DNA of 64,000 nucleotides from Methanothermobacter tenebrarum. GTDB lineage: Archaea; Methanobacteriota; Methanobacteria; Methanobacteriales; DSM-23052. Shown here piece after piece: positions 45,706 to 58,184 of this stretch. Below the pieces are notes generated by a model, which was not told the DNA's origin, did no database searches, and saw only the letters and a list, made by a program, of their open reading frames with translations. The stretch covers positions 620,001-684,000 of the forward strand of contig NZ_AP025698.1 of assembly GCF_023167465.1 (NCBI RefSeq), written 5' to 3'. A program made the position numbers and the translations under genes. The number at the start of each line of letters is the position of its first letter. Position 1 is the stretch's first letter.

Positions 45706-48700
45706 ATGACGTCCCATCATCCGATTCTATACCAATTTGGCCATCTAATTGTTTAACCAGGCCCAGGACTAGTTGCAATCCAAGGGATGATAATCTTTCA
45801 ATATCAAAATCTTCTGGCAAGCCCCTACCATTATCAGAGACTTCAAGATTGCATTTATCCCCCCGGCACTTAAATTCCACGGTTATTATCCCCTCTTCTT
45901 CAGGGAATGCATGTTTCAGGGAGTTCATTACAAGTTCGTTTGTTATAATTCCAAGGGGTATGCACTTGTCCATTTCAAGTGGTATATCATCTATATCAGT
46001 TTCTAGGCGTATCCTTATCGGCCTAGGGGCTTGGAAGTTTATAATATCCCGGACGAGACCTTTCAGGTACTCTCTGGAGCTTATATGGGCTATGGTTTCC
46101 GTCTTGTAGAGTTTCTCATGTACTAGTGCAAGGGATTTTATCCTCCCTTGACTGTCTGCTATAATACTTTTCGCCTCCTCACTTCCACAATATTTGGCTT
46201 GTAATGATAGCAAACTTGTGATGATCTGCAGATTATTTTTCACACGATGGTGAACTTCCCTGAGGAGAACCTCCTTTTCCTGGAGCGACTCTTTGAGGCT
46301 CTTCTGGGTTATTATCCTCGAAATAGCCTCATCTATCTCATTGGCGAATAACCTGATAAACTCCATTCTAGGCACTTTCTTGCTAGTATGGGCTTCTATC
46401 ACACCCTCCACATTCTCTTGGAACCTTAGGGGTATCCTGAGGATCCTCTTCTTCCCCCTTCTTTTAAGGGTGACATGTTCTGGAAGCCCACTTTCTGGTA
46501 TGATGGATCCTCTCTTGTATATGGTTTTTCCATTAACTATTATGCCCCCGGTTTCGAATTTCAGGTCATCTATTATGATATCAAGTATTATTTTAAGGAA
46601 AGCTTTTAGGTTATCTGTCCTGGACACCTTCAAGATCTTGTTGAGGATCTCCAACCTCGCCTGGTGCCTTATAAGCTCTTCTTCGTATTCTATGCGGTGG
46701 ATTGCAAGTCCACAGTATCCAGCGAACCTCTTAATAGTTTCAATATCGAATTCGCTAAGGCCTCCATCCTTTTCCAAGTTGATGTGACCAACTACTTCAT
46801 TTCCTATAATGATTGGCGTGGATTCGGTGTGTGTGTATTCTCCCTTGGATGCCAGTTTTTCACCATGGAATGTGATGAAACCTCCACTGCTTCCTGTGAT
46901 CTTCAAAAGTTCTGTGAGGATTCTCTCTGCCACCTTCTCCCTCGTGGCCCTAGGTGACGCTATCATCGGGTATATCTTATTCAGGGTGCTTGTGACCATG
47001 AGTTCTGCTCTCAGTTTTTTCTCGGTAATTTTAAGGGGGCTTATATCCCTTATGATCTCGATAGCCCCTATGATCTCGCCTTTCTCATCATATAATGGTG
47101 AGACTTTAAGTTGTAGGTGGCCTCCCCGTCCATTGTAGATGCTTGGAAGGTAAACTTCCCCGTAGATGTTATGGTCTTCACGTCTAACATTCTCGTAAAG
47201 TTTTTCAATCTCTGGCAGGTCCTGGAATAATAGGTCAAGGAGTACTGGTCTAGGTTTCCCATAGAATGGTATACCATAGGCGTGAGCGCCTCTACCTATC
47301 ATCTCCTCTGCTGGGGTTCCTGTCATCTTCTCTGTCTCCTTGTTCCATGCTATAATCCGCCCTTTTTTATCCACTGCAAAAACTGCATCGGGTAATGAGT
47401 CTATAAGGTCCTTGAATTTCCTGTGCTCTGCCTTTAAAAGTTTTTCCATCTCTACCTGGTCTGTTATATCACGTGTCACGGCTATGAGTTGGCCTGTGCT
47501 GGGATGGTAAGTGAGGGATACATGGGCATAAAATTCTTCTCCAGTTCTCTTCTTGTGGATCCACCTAAATCGTCTTTCACCCTCTTTGATCGTCTCTTCT
47601 ATTAACCTTTTGGCTTTATATTCTGATTCCCATCCATCTTCCTGGTATTCTGGTGATAGTTCCCAGGGGCGTTTGCCTATTATATCCTCGGGTTTTGCCT
47701 GGAAAAGTTCAAGGGCTTTCTTGTTACAATCTACTATAGCATGTTTTTTCATGATAAAGAGAGCGTCACCTGCACTTTCGAAGAGTTGCCTATATTTAAA
47801 TTCACTTTCTCTTAATTTTTCCTCTGATAACATTTTTTCTATTGTAAATGAGAGTGTGGATGCTATCTCCTCGAGGATGGTTAATTCATCAGATTCAAGG
47901 TCTCCTCCTATGCAGAGCAGACCCCATATTTTATCCTTTATGCGTAATTCTATAATGTTCTCGAGTTTGGCGGGTCTTTCCCCGATCTCATGGATTGGCC
48001 TATAATCTTTGTCTAATACGCCGATATACTCGTATGGTCTGTGTTTGGCGAGTATACTGCATATTCTTGTGATCATCTTTTCTATGTTCTCGGATTTTAT
48101 GATGGTATTGTTGACCTTATTTAGGAGGGTGAGGAACCGGTTAGTCCTTATAAGTTCTTCCCCGAGTATCCTCTCTCCTGTTATATCCGTGAACATGCAG
48201 AATCCGCCCTTGAAGGCGGAATCTTCCATTATTGGGGTTCCTGAAAGTAACAACCAGCATGGTTCTCCGTTGCTTTTGATGAAGCGCATCTCCTGTTTTC
48301 CCCGCATCCCCTTGCCACACAGGTTAACTATTCTTTTGGCGATCGCCTTATCATCGGGGTGTGCGATTTCTAGAATATTTTTTCCTATAAGTTCACCTGG
48401 CTGATACTCTAGAAATTTTCCCAGTTGCTTGTTGCAATATATTATATCCCAGGATTTGTCGAAGATGCAAACGCCCTCTAGGCTTGTGTTAATTATCTGC
48501 TGGTATATCTGCTCATTATCTGAGAATAGTCTTCCCATTTTATACTTGTAGAGACAAGTTTTCACGACATTTTTAAGTTGTTGCGGATCTATTGGTCTTT
48601 TGAGGCGTGCTGTCGCCTTTATGCCGTGGTTTATCGTCTCGTCTAAAGTTTCTGTGACTAGTATAATGGGTAGATTAGATCTTTTTTCCAGTTTTTTGAT

Positions 48701-48868
48701 GGCTTTTACCAGGCTGGTGGGCTTTGGCATGTCAACTATAATAAGTTCGGCTTTTGATCCGGCTTCGAGAATATCCTCTTCACTATCTACTAGGATGGGA
48801 TCATATCCCCAGGATCTTATAGGCTCTGTTAGATTGGGATCTTCACTTAAGAGGAGGATATTTACCAT
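45683..48868 (-). CDS. Large multi-sensor histidine kinase (receiver-like, PAS and GAF domains, HisKA_2)
   Basis: A 1061-residue soluble sensor. Order: receiver-like domain (1-110), PAS (115-235, IINTSLEGVCIFDKSWDIIYC), GAF-like (245-330), PAS (340-460, LFESAGDALFIMKKHAIVDC), PAS (470-600, LIDSLPDAVFAVDKKGRIIAW), GAF-like segments (610-835), HisKA_2 dimerisation with phospho-His in REVHHRVKNNLQII (about 868), and HATPase with NELVMNSLKHAF and DNGRGLP. No transmembrane helix, so signals are cytosolic. No response regulator adjoins it; the terminal kinase type is common in methanogens. Confidence 0.88.
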   Translation of the reverse strand: MVNILLLSEDPNLTEPIRSWGYDPILVDSEEDILEAGSKAELIIVDMPKPTSLVKAIKKLEKRSNLPIILVTETLDETINHGIKATARLKRPIDPQQLKNVVKTCLYKYKMGRLFSDNEQIYQQIINTSLEGVCIFDKSWDIIYCNKQLGKFLEYQPGELIGKNILEIAHPDDKAIAKRIVNLCGKGMRGKQEMRFIKSNGEPCWLLLSGTPIMEDSAFKGGFCMFTDITGERILGEELIRTNRFLTLLNKVNNTIIKSENIEKMITRICSILAKHRPYEYIGVLDKDYRPIHEIGERPAKLENIIELRIKDKIWGLLCIGGDLESDELTILEEIASTLSFTIEKMLSEEKLRESEFKYRQLFESAGDALFIMKKHAIVDCNKKALELFQAKPEDIIGKRPWELSPEYQEDGWESEYKAKRLIEETIKEGERRFRWIHKKRTGEEFYAHVSLTYHPSTGQLIAVTRDITDQVEMEKLLKAEHRKFKDLIDSLPDAVFAVDKKGRIIAWNKETEKMTGTPAEEMIGRGAHAYGIPFYGKPRPVLLDLLFQDLPEIEKLYENVRREDHNIYGEVYLPSIYNGRGGHLQLKVSPLYDEKGEIIGAIEIIRDISPLKITEKKLRAELMVTSTLNKIYPMIASPRATREKVAERILTELLKITGSSGGFITFHGEKLASKGEYTHTESTPIIIGNEVVGHINLEKDGGLSEFDIETIKRFAGYCGLAIHRIEYEEELIRHQARLEILNKILKVSRTDNLKAFLKIILDIIIDDLKFETGGIIVNGKTIYKRGSIIPESGLPEHVTLKRRGKKRILRIPLRFQENVEGVIEAHTSKKVPRMEFIRLFANEIDEAISRIITQKSLKESLQEKEVLLREVHHRVKNNLQIITSLLSLQAKYCGSEEAKSIIADSQGRIKSLALVHEKLYKTETIAHISSREYLKGLVRDIINFQAPRPIRIRLETDIDDIPLEMDKCIPLGIITNELVMNSLKHAFPEEEGIITVEFKCRGDKCNLEVSDNGRGLPEDFDIERLSSLGLQLVLGLVKQLDGQIGIESDDGTSFSIEFPL

Positions 48869-48946
48869 ACAATTATTTTATATGTAATTGTTATTAATAT
48901 TTTTAGCTGGTGTAAGATACCGCACCCCCTATCCTCTATGATTATG

Positions 48947-49342
48947 TTATTTAACTATTAGGACTGGTATTTTAACGTTTTTCAGGGTGCTCTCCGCCAC
49001 GCTCCCCATTAGAAACTTTTCAAAGCCGCTTTTACCATGACCTATTACTATGAGGTCGGCTTTGCTCTTGTCCGCGATCTTTTTCATGTCATGGGTTGGG
49101 TTCCCGTATATTAGGATCTCATCGACTGTAACGCCCATTCTTTTCCCCTTTTCCCTTACTTTTGCCAGGATGTTTTTTCCTTCTTCTTCTAATACTTCAA
49201 AGGGGTAGATGAGTTTTTCGTCCATGACATGCACTGCTATGACCCTAGCATCTAATTCCTTGGCAAGTTCTATGGCGATGTCTTCGGCTTTCTGGGCTTG
49301 TTCAGAGCCGTCAGTTGGCACCATTATACGTTTAAACATCAT
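48947..49342 (-). CDS. Universal stress protein (UspA family)
   Basis: A 131-residue UspA-fold protein. MFKRIMVPTDGSEQAQKA and the ATP-binding signature GHGKSGFEKFLMGSVAESTLKNVKIPVLIV (G-2x-G-9x-G-S/T) are complete, so ATP binding is expected. The flavin protein lies 7 nt upstream on the same strand. Stress response or regulatory role. Confidence 0.92.
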   Translation of the reverse strand: MMFKRIMVPTDGSEQAQKAEDIAIELAKELDARVIAVHVMDEKLIYPFEVLEEEGKNILAKVREKGKRMGVTVDEILIYGNPTHDMKKIADKSKADLIVIGHGKSGFEKFLMGSVAESTLKNVKIPVLIVK

Positions 49343-49349
49343 GGCCTCC

Positions 49350-49901
49350 CTATCTGATGAATTTCACTTTATCGCCTATTACGAATTTTTTACCCCCTAC
49401 ATGGAGTATGGGTTTGACCTCCTCAACATAGAGTAGACCGTCTTTTATTGAACCCTCTTTTATACTTGCATGGACCACGGATCCCGTGTAGAGGTTGTGG
49501 TCCCCTATTTCATTCATCCTCAATAATTCGCATTCTAGGTGGGCTGCCACTTCCCTGATGCGTGGAGGCGACACCTTCACCGATGGTATCCAGTCGAGTC
49601 CTGCCTTTTCAAGCTCGTTTTCACCATATGGTATGCTTTTTCCCGTTATCCACATCTTCTCCAGTATGTTGAGGCTTGTGAGGTTTATCACGAATTCTCC
49701 TGTTTCTTCTACATTCTTTGAAGTGTGATGTTCTGGCATGGAAGCAAATGCTACAATTGGCGGATCCATGGATATTGGCATTACAAAGGAGAATGGTGCC
49801 GCGTTTATCTCCCCTTTCTTGTTGACTGTTGTTATTATAACCGTGGGTCGTGGTGCCAGGAGCCTATAAGATTCTCTTATGGGAAAATCGGCAAATTCCA
49901 A
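49350..49901 (-). CDS. Flavin reductase-like FMN-binding protein
   Basis: A 183-residue split-barrel flavoprotein of the flavin reductase/DIM6 family (flavoredoxin-like). [36 protein letters not shown] is the flavin-binding segment, and [16 protein letters not shown] follows as usual. Substrate unknown; archaeal relatives bind FMN and may serve electron transfer or oxygen defence. It lies between atwA and the stress protein in one direction with short gaps (13 and 7 nt). Confidence 0.88.
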   Translation of the reverse strand: MEFADFPIRESYRLLAPRPTVIITTVNKKGEINAAPFSFVMPISMDPPIVAFASMPEHHTSKNVEETGEFVINLTSLNILEKMWITGKSIPYGENELEKAGLDWIPSVKVSPPRIREVAAHLECELLRMNEIGDHNLYTGSVVHASIKEGSIKDGLLYVEEVKPILHVGGKKFVIGDKVKFIR

Positions 49902-49914
49902 TATAAATCCCCCA

Positions 49915-51630
49915 TTATATGTGTGTTCGCGCCCTTAAAAGGTATTCTGCTTTACTTTTTTCGACGAACTCTTCACATAATCTTTTAGGTTCACCATCCA
50001 TTATTAGTTTACCCTCTTCAATCATCACCGCCCTTGTACTTATTTCCTTGATGAAGTCGATGTGATGGCTTACCATTATTATTGTCGTGTTGAATTTCCT
50101 GTTTATCCTCTTGAGGGAATTCGATACCAATCTTAATGTTATTGGGTCCAGGTCCCCGAATGGCTCGTCTAATATGAGAACTTCTGGTTGTGAGGCCATT
50201 ACAAGTGCTAGGGCCGCTCTAACCTTTTGACCCCCTGAAAGTTCATATGATTTTCTGTCGAGGATGTCCAATGGAAGATCCAGGGCTTCGAAGACGGGTT
50301 TCGCATACCTTTTAACTTCCTTGTCCGGGAATTTTGGGAACAATTTTTCCAGGATCTTTGATGAGAGTCCCAGTTTTTCTAGTCTTTGCTTGGCCTCTTC
50401 CTCTGGGAGGTCCGTTAATTGGTAGAGTACATCTAGGACCTTGTCACTTATACCCATATCCTCAGCCCTTTTTCTAGCTTCATCCACAACCTTTTCACCC
50501 TTCACACCTAGTCGTGCCGCTATCTGATCCCGGATAGTCGCATGGTGTATTAAGGCGAACTCTTGGTGCATGAAACCCATTTTTCTGCGTATGTGCATCC
50601 TTTTTATGCCTGGTTCGTGCATGTTAACCCATTCATCGTCTAATTTGAATTCTACTCTTCCATCTTCTGGGTAGTCCAACCCGCCAACCATCCTCAATAG
50701 TACTGTTTTACCAGCGCCACTGGGTCCTATAATGGATACTATTTCGCCCCGATTCACGTTGAAGTTTATGTTCTCCATTTCAAGTACCGTTCCCCCCTTT
50801 AAGAGGACGAATTTTTTGCGGAGACCCTTAACCTTTAATATTGGCTCGTTCCATTCCCTAATTTTTATTTCCTCTGGCGGCTCCACATCCTTGAGGAACT
50901 CCCTTATTATCCTTTTGGGTTCTCCCTCATCCACTATTCTACCCTCTTCCATGAGTATTAGCCTATCCGCAAGGTACTCGTGGACTTCTGGCAAGTGTGA
51001 TACAAGGACTACCGTGATCCCAAGTTCCCTGTTAACCTTTTTAATAGCGTCCAATATCTCCTGTTTCGTCCTTGGACATGACATTGTGGCCGGCTCATCC
51101 AATAATAGGACCTTAGGTTTCTTGGCGAGTTGTCTGGCGATTATGAGACGTTGCTTCTCCCCGCCACTGAGTACCGGGGCGAAATGATCCGCCTTGTGAT
51201 CGAGTCCCACAATCTTGAGAAGCTTCATAGCTTCTTCGCCGAACTCGTCATAGGCCCTTTTAAAGTCCGTAAGTGACTCGTCACCATACTTGGCACCATA
51301 AAATTTCCTTAGAACATTTTCTATAGCAGTCTCGGCCCATAATCCGAAGGTTCTTTGGAGATGGATCGCAGTAGCCCTTTTAAGTTTGGTGAAATCATAT
51401 GGATTAGAATCTGCTGTCACTTTTATATCATCGAGTATCACTGTTCCTTCATCGAATGGTTCAACACCCCTCAGTATACGTAACAGAGTGCTTTTACCCG
51501 CCCCACTCATACCAATTATCCCAAGTATCTCCCCTCTCTTAACCTCTAGACTAATATTATCCAGTGCCCTTGAAGTCTCCCCAGTCTCTAGCCTGTAAGT
51601 TTTTGAAAGATTTTCTATCCTTATCACCAT
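49915..51630 (-). CDS. atwA: Methyl-coenzyme M reductase activation component A2 (double ABC ATPase)
   Basis: AtwA couples ATP to the reductive activation of methyl-CoM reductase (Ni(I) F430). The 571-residue protein (from ATG 51630) has two ABC domains: Walker [10 protein letters not shown], signature LSGGEKQRL and Walker [19 protein letters not shown] in the first; [20 protein letters not shown] and [15 protein letters not shown] in the second. The insertion between signature regions of the second half and the unusual EPATMSCP after Walker B are typical of component A2. Three coding genes follow on the same strand. Confidence 0.88.
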   Translation of the reverse strand: MVIRIENLSKTYRLETGETSRALDNISLEVKRGEILGIIGMSGAGKSTLLRILRGVEPFDEGTVILDDIKVTADSNPYDFTKLKRATAIHLQRTFGLWAETAIENVLRKFYGAKYGDESLTDFKRAYDEFGEEAMKLLKIVGLDHKADHFAPVLSGGEKQRLIIARQLAKKPKVLLLDEPATMSCPRTKQEILDAIKKVNRELGITVVLVSHLPEVHEYLADRLILMEEGRIVDEGEPKRIIREFLKDVEPPEEIKIREWNEPILKVKGLRKKFVLLKGGTVLEMENINFNVNRGEIVSIIGPSGAGKTVLLRMVGGLDYPEDGRVEFKLDDEWVNMHEPGIKRMHIRRKMGFMHQEFALIHHATIRDQIAARLGVKGEKVVDEARKRAEDMGISDKVLDVLYQLTDLPEEEAKQRLEKLGLSSKILEKLFPKFPDKEVKRYAKPVFEALDLPLDILDRKSYELSGGQKVRAALALVMASQPEVLILDEPFGDLDPITLRLVSNSLKRINRKFNTTIIMVSHHIDFIKEISTRAVMIEEGKLIMDGEPKRLCEEFVEKSKAEYLLRARTHI

Positions 51631-51722
51631 AATCACCCGGTAATTTTTAGTAAGGTTGATGAATCCCCACATATATATTGGGTTATAGATCTTAATAATC
51701 TATATGACCATAATTTGGGTGA

Positions 51723-52692
<970 letters not shown>

Positions 52693-52718
52693 ACCCCCAC
52701 ACACACTGGGAGGTTGAA

Positions 52719-53933
52719 ATGAAATTTATAAGGGACAGCATACACGGCAACCTCCAAATAAACGACTTCGAGGTCAAACTAATAGACACACCACCCTTCC
52801 AGAGACTTAGAAGGATAAAACAACTAGGCTTCACCAACCTCATATACCCAGGTGCAAACCACACCCGCTTTGAACATTCCATCGGAACCATGCACCTAGC
52901 CTCACAACTAGCAGACCAACTAGGACTAGACAAACATAAAAAAAGTATACTAAGAGTATCCGCACTATTACATGATCTCGGCCACGGACCATTCTCACAC
53001 GTATCAGAGGCAGTGATCCCAGACTCCCACGAAGAACTCACAATAAAAGTGATAAGAGAATCCATAATATCAGACATACTCATGGAAAAATTCGACCTAG
53101 AAGAGATAGAAGCCACCCTCAAAGGTGAAGGCGTTCTTGGACAGGCAATCTCTGGTGAAATAGACGTTGACAGGATGGACTACCTCCTAAGGGACTCCCA
53201 CTACACTGGGGTGGCCTATGGTATAATAGACGTTGAAAGGCTAATCCAGAATATCAAAATCGAGGACGATCTCATACTGGATAAAAAGGGCGTTCCAGCT
53301 GCGGAGTCAACACTCCTCGCACGCTACTTCATGTACCCCAGCGTCTACCAACATCATACAACAAGGATAGTGAATTCAATGTTCAGAAGATGCCTTAAAA
53401 TACTCATAGGAGAAGATAAAATAGACCCCAAACGCATCTACCATTACGATGACATGGACATTATAACAATCTGTCGAAGAGAAACCGGACTAGTAAGTGA
53501 GATGATAAAAAGATTAGACACGAGAAAACTGCTCAAAAGGGTTGCCACCATCCGATTAAACGAACTAGAAGACCCTGAGAGGATATTCAAGATCACAGAA
53601 TCCGAGATAATAAAAGCAGAATCAGAGATAGCTGAAGACATGAACATAGACCCAGATTATCTTATAATAGACGTGCCAGAGTATCCAGCATTTGATGAGA
53701 TGAAAACCCAAGTAGACAGTGGAGACTCAATAGTAAAACTCAGCGACATCTCCAGTCTAGTCAGAGCATTAAGGGATGCTAGATTCAACCACGCAGACCT
53801 CTGCATTTACACATTAGCAGAAGAATCAGAGAAATTCAAAAAATTCAACTTCTACGATTACCTCGACCTCCCCCGGAAGATAAAAAGGCATGAAAAACAA
53901 CTATGCCTAACCACCCCCAAAATAAAGGATTGA
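52719..53933 (+). CDS. HD-domain phosphohydrolase
   Basis: A 404-residue dNTPase-like protein of the YdhJ/SAMHD1-like HD superfamily. RLRRIKQLGFTNLIYPGANHTRFEHSIGT supplies the first His, LLHDLGHGPFSHVSE the HD pair, and DVDRMDYLLRDS the last Asp. Archaeal relatives hydrolyse nucleotides or nucleic acids, but the substrate is unknown. GGGAGG precedes the ATG. It lies between moaE and ubiX with 6-27 nt gaps, so it is in the same operon. Confidence 0.88.
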   Translation: MKFIRDSIHGNLQINDFEVKLIDTPPFQRLRRIKQLGFTNLIYPGANHTRFEHSIGTMHLASQLADQLGLDKHKKSILRVSALLHDLGHGPFSHVSEAVIPDSHEELTIKVIRESIISDILMEKFDLEEIEATLKGEGVLGQAISGEIDVDRMDYLLRDSHYTGVAYGIIDVERLIQNIKIEDDLILDKKGVPAAESTLLARYFMYPSVYQHHTTRIVNSMFRRCLKILIGEDKIDPKRIYHYDDMDIITICRRETGLVSEMIKRLDTRKLLKRVATIRLNELEDPERIFKITESEIIKAESEIAEDMNIDPDYLIIDVPEYPAFDEMKTQVDSGDSIVKLSDISSLVRALRDARFNHADLCIYTLAEESEKFKKFNFYDYLDLPRKIKRHEKQLCLTTPKIKD

Positions 53934-53939
53934 TAGAAG

Positions 53940-54500
53940 ATGATAATAGTAGCCATCACAGGGGCCAGCGGGACAATCTATGGCGTCAGGATACTAGAAG
54001 CCCTATCAGAAAAGAGAGAAACAGCACTACTAGTTACTAGTACAGCAGCCAAGATCCTGGAGTATGAAACCGGCCTAAAACTAGACGAGATAAAAGAACT
54101 AGCAGACCACTACTTTGACGTAAATGACATGGAAGCCCCAATAAATAGCGGATCCTCCAATTTCGATGCGATGATAATAGCACCTTGCAGCATGAAAACC
54201 CTAGCAGCCATAGCCCAAGGATACGCTGACAATACCATCACAAGGGCGGCTGACGTCTCACTCAAGGAAAAACGCAGACTAATCCTAGTACCCCGTGAAA
54301 CACCACTCAGGAGCATACACCTCGAGAACATGTTAAAGGTGAGCAGAGAAGGTGGTATAATACTACCCGCAATGCCCGGATTCTACCATAAACCAGAAAA
54401 TATAGATGACATGATCAACTTCATAGCAGGCAAAGCACTAGACCTTCTAGGAGTTGAAAACAGACTCTTCAGACGGTGGACTGGCCATGATACCCGATGA
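53940..54500 (+). CDS. ubiX: Flavin prenyltransferase UbiX
   Basis: Prenylates FMN to form the cofactor of UbiD decarboxylases. The 186-residue protein begins IVAITGASGTIYGVRILEAL with the FMN-binding GASG loop, has MIIAPCSMKTLAAIAQGYADNTITRAADVSLKE and LVPRETPLRSIHLENMLKVSREG, both diagnostic. Starts 7 nt after the HD gene; its end overlaps cbiT by 14 nt. A UbiD partner is not in the window. Confidence 0.93.
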   Translation: MIIVAITGASGTIYGVRILEALSEKRETALLVTSTAAKILEYETGLKLDEIKELADHYFDVNDMEAPINSGSSNFDAMIIAPCSMKTLAAIAQGYADNTITRAADVSLKEKRRLILVPRETPLRSIHLENMLKVSREGGIILPAMPGFYHKPENIDDMINFIAGKALDLLGVENRLFRRWTGHDTR

Positions 54501-55068
54501 AGAGTTCATAAAAGATGATAGGGTCCCAGGGCCCACCAAAGAGGAGATAAGGTGCCTAGTCTTGTGCAAGGCCGATCCCATGGGGGATGAGATTGTCGCG
54601 GATGTTGGCTGTGGCACGGGAGGTTTCACATTAGAGTTCGCGAAAAAAGTCCATAGGGTATACGCTATAGACAGGGATCCCCAGGCCATAAAAATTACAA
54701 GGGAAAACCTCATAAACCATGGGCTTGGAGAAAATGTTAAATTAATTAATGAAGACGCGGAGAAAGCCCTCAAAAGACTAGGAGACCTTGACATAATAAT
54801 CATAGGGGGGAGTGGTGGTAGACTATCAAAAATAATAGAAGTAGGTGCGAGTAAACTTACCAGTCATGGTAGGATCATAGTAACTTCCATACTACTCGAG
54901 ACCAAACTAGAGGCTGTTCAAACATTCAAAAGACTCGGGTTTAAACCTGGGATCATAGATGTTAATATCGCAAGGGGACACCCCATCAAAAGGGGTACAA
55001 TGATGCTGGCAAACAACCCAATATCAATCATATGGGGGGGCTTGAATGAGGATAAACTGGAAGGTTAA
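54487..55068 (+). CDS. cbiT: Cobalt-precorrin-6B C15-methyltransferase (decarboxylating)
   Basis: Cobalamin pathway SAM methyltransferase. From ATG 54487 the 193 residues begin MIPDEEFIKDDRVPGPTKEE, nearly the start of the well studied M. thermautotrophicus CbiT, followed by the SAM motif VADVGCGTGGFTLEFA, then IIIGGSGGRLSKI and NIARGHPIKRGTMM. The frame extends to 54454 but overlaps ubiX; the GGACTGGCC before 54487 is a weak ribosome site. Tight overlaps on both sides indicate translational coupling. Confidence 0.95.
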   Translation: MIPDEEFIKDDRVPGPTKEEIRCLVLCKADPMGDEIVADVGCGTGGFTLEFAKKVHRVYAIDRDPQAIKITRENLINHGLGENVKLINEDAEKALKRLGDLDIIIIGGSGGRLSKIIEVGASKLTSHGRIIVTSILLETKLEAVQTFKRLGFKPGIIDVNIARGHPIKRGTMMLANNPISIIWGGLNEDKLEG

Positions 55069-55792
55069 ACTCGGCATCATACTCATCTTATCCTCGGCAC
55101 TACTCTACATCCTAGTATATCTCATATTCAAGGATGCTAAACATGAATTATTCTATATTGGGATTGACACCGCATTTCTACCCCTAGAAGTTCTCATAGT
55201 TGTCCTACTAATAGAGGCTGCGATAAGTGCAAGGGAGAAATCCATACTCCTAGAAAAGCTCAACATGGTAATAGGGGCGTTCTTCAGTGAAGTGGGGACA
55301 GAATTCTTGGAAAAGACTTCAAAGCATGAAATGAACACAGAAAGGATACGTGAAGACCTTAAGATAAGCCAGGATTGGGATAAAAACAAATTCAAGAAGA
55401 TAACTGAGAAGATAAGAGCTTATAATCCTAGAATACCATTAGATGAAGATAAGAGCTCGTTCTTAGATGAACTTAAGATGTTCCTGGGCGGGCGTCGGGG
55501 GTTCATGTTACGTCTACTGGAAAATCCAAACCTTTTAGAGCATGAAAGTTTCACTGACATGCTCTGGGCCATCTTCCACCTTACCGAGGAGCTTGACAAG
55601 AGAATGACATTTGATCATCTGCCCGGGACAGACTATGAGCACCTTGAGGGTGACCTAGAACGCGCCTATAGATATGTGCTATCAGAATGGTTAAAGTACA
55701 TGGAACATTTAATGGAGAATTATCCTTATCTTTTCTCACTTGCCATCAGGACAAACCCATTCGACCCAGAGGCGACGATCCATGTAATATAA
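55046..55792 (+). CDS. Membrane-anchored protein of unknown function
   Basis: A 248-residue protein with two N-terminal transmembrane helices (about residues 8-26 and 38-60) and a 190-residue, mostly helical, charged cytoplasmic domain (EKLNMVIGAFFSEVGTEFLEK, YRYVLSEWLKYMEHLMENYPYLFSLAIRTNPF). The ending resembles conserved hypothetical proteins of methanogens. It overlaps cbiT by 23 nt and closes the nadM-cbiT operon. No catalytic motif recognised. Confidence 0.6.
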   Translation: MRINWKVKLGIILILSSALLYILVYLIFKDAKHELFYIGIDTAFLPLEVLIVVLLIEAAISAREKSILLEKLNMVIGAFFSEVGTEFLEKTSKHEMNTERIREDLKISQDWDKNKFKKITEKIRAYNPRIPLDEDKSSFLDELKMFLGGRRGFMLRLLENPNLLEHESFTDMLWAIFHLTEELDKRMTFDHLPGTDYEHLEGDLERAYRYVLSEWLKYMEHLMENYPYLFSLAIRTNPFDPEATIHVI

Positions 55793-55903
55793 ATCATCGG
55801 ATGATTATTAAAACTTATATTATGGGATTAAAATCGTATCATTTATATATGAGGAGATTTGGAATGATTATATCATAAAAAAATGTTTTGATGGTTGATA
55901 TTG

Positions 55904-56107
55904 ATGGAGCGTTTGACGCTAGAGCAATATCGAGAGATGGTTAATGAGATATTAGAGTTCAAAAACCAGACTGGGATGCTCCCTGAATATGCCATTGTTG
56001 ATGGTAAAAAGATCAGAAAGGAACACTATATTGACATGATAGAACGGGTGAACAAGTTCATACTCGAAATGGGGCGTAATCCACGGACCGTTGATATTAA
56101 ATCCTAA
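55904..56107 (+). CDS. Stand-alone single pseudomurein-binding-repeat-like protein, apparently cytosolic
   Basis: A 67-residue protein from ATG 55904. EILEFKNQTGMLPEYAIVDGKKIRKEHYIDMIERVNKFILEMGRNPRTVDI has the spacing of a pseudomurein-binding repeat: helix, GxLPxYAxVxGKKI, helix with YxxMIxRVxxFI, and NPRxVxI, matching the repeats in the wall peptidases at 12791 and 62100. There is no signal peptide. Role unknown; it could be a cytosolic regulator of precursor handling or a displaced domain. Its end overlaps the convergent mobA by 11 nt. Confidence 0.65.
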   Translation: MERLTLEQYREMVNEILEFKNQTGMLPEYAIVDGKKIRKEHYIDMIERVNKFILEMGRNPRTVDIKS

Positions 56108-56681
56108 GATCCTCTGGCCTATTAACATTCCTGAAACTTTCAAGGGACGGGTCCAATTCCTCCACAGGCACTAACCTAGACCTGATGATCTTGGCTAGAG
56201 TATTAACCCTCCTCTCATCCCATAGAAGGAGCTTATGGATTCTTTCAGCCACCCTCTGGTTGTATACCCCATGTAGGGGTTCTAATTTGCCATCCCCCCA
56301 TACAGGTATTATCGCATCATAATCTCCCATATCCATTTTAAGGCAATTTTCTATAAACTCCCTCGTTATAAATGGTGAATCACAAGGCAAAACAAGGGCA
56401 TATTCTGATTTTATATTCAAAAGTCCTGTTAGCAAGCCCCCAAGGGGTCCTTTCCCCTTTATTATATCTGTGAGGATTTTCACCTTCTCTTCTTTAAATA
56501 ATTTTAAGTATTCTTTTTTTTGCTGTTCATCCCTCAATATGATAAATATCTCATCAAAGTAGGGTTTGATTTTATCAAGGATCCTGGCTATGAGGGGTTT
56601 ACCCTCTAAGATGATTAGGCCTTTGTCTCTTCCCATGCGCCTGCCATGGCCTCCACAGAGTATTATGGCTGATATGGATAC
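56097..56681 (-). CDS. mobA: Molybdenum cofactor guanylyltransferase (MobA-like), start unresolved
   Basis: Attaches GMP to molybdopterin. The nucleotide loop IILCGGHGRRMGRDK lies upstream of the first ATG in frame (56636), so the real start must be higher, yet the only codons up to the guaB stop (TAA at 56697-56699) are ATA, AAA, GTA and TCC. GTA 56681 is placed 6 nt after GGAGG but is not a known start. If the G5 run at 56692 were G4, TAATG would couple mobA to guaB and read MGRIKVSISAIILCGG, which I favour. The remaining protein (about 190 residues) includes LPCDSPFITREFI and IPVWGDGKLEPLHGVY. Confidence 0.8.
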   Translation of the reverse strand, partial: VSISAIILCGGHGRRMGRDKGLIILEGKPLIARILDKIKPYFDEIFIILRDEQQKKEYLKLFKEEKVKILTDIIKGKGPLGGLLTGLLNIKSEYALVLPCDSPFITREFIENCLKMDMGDYDAIIPVWGDGKLEPLHGVYNQRVAERIHKLLLWDERRVNTLAKIIRSRLVPVEELDPSLESFRNVNRPEDLRI

Positions 56682-56696
56682 TTTTATCCTCCCCCA

Positions 56697-58184
<1,488 letters not shown>

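Noticed and set aside
47553..48404. Long plus-strand frames opposite the sensor kinase
   Set aside because: Mirror frames of a strongly supported gene; compositionally biased to Ser and Leu with no recognisable domain.
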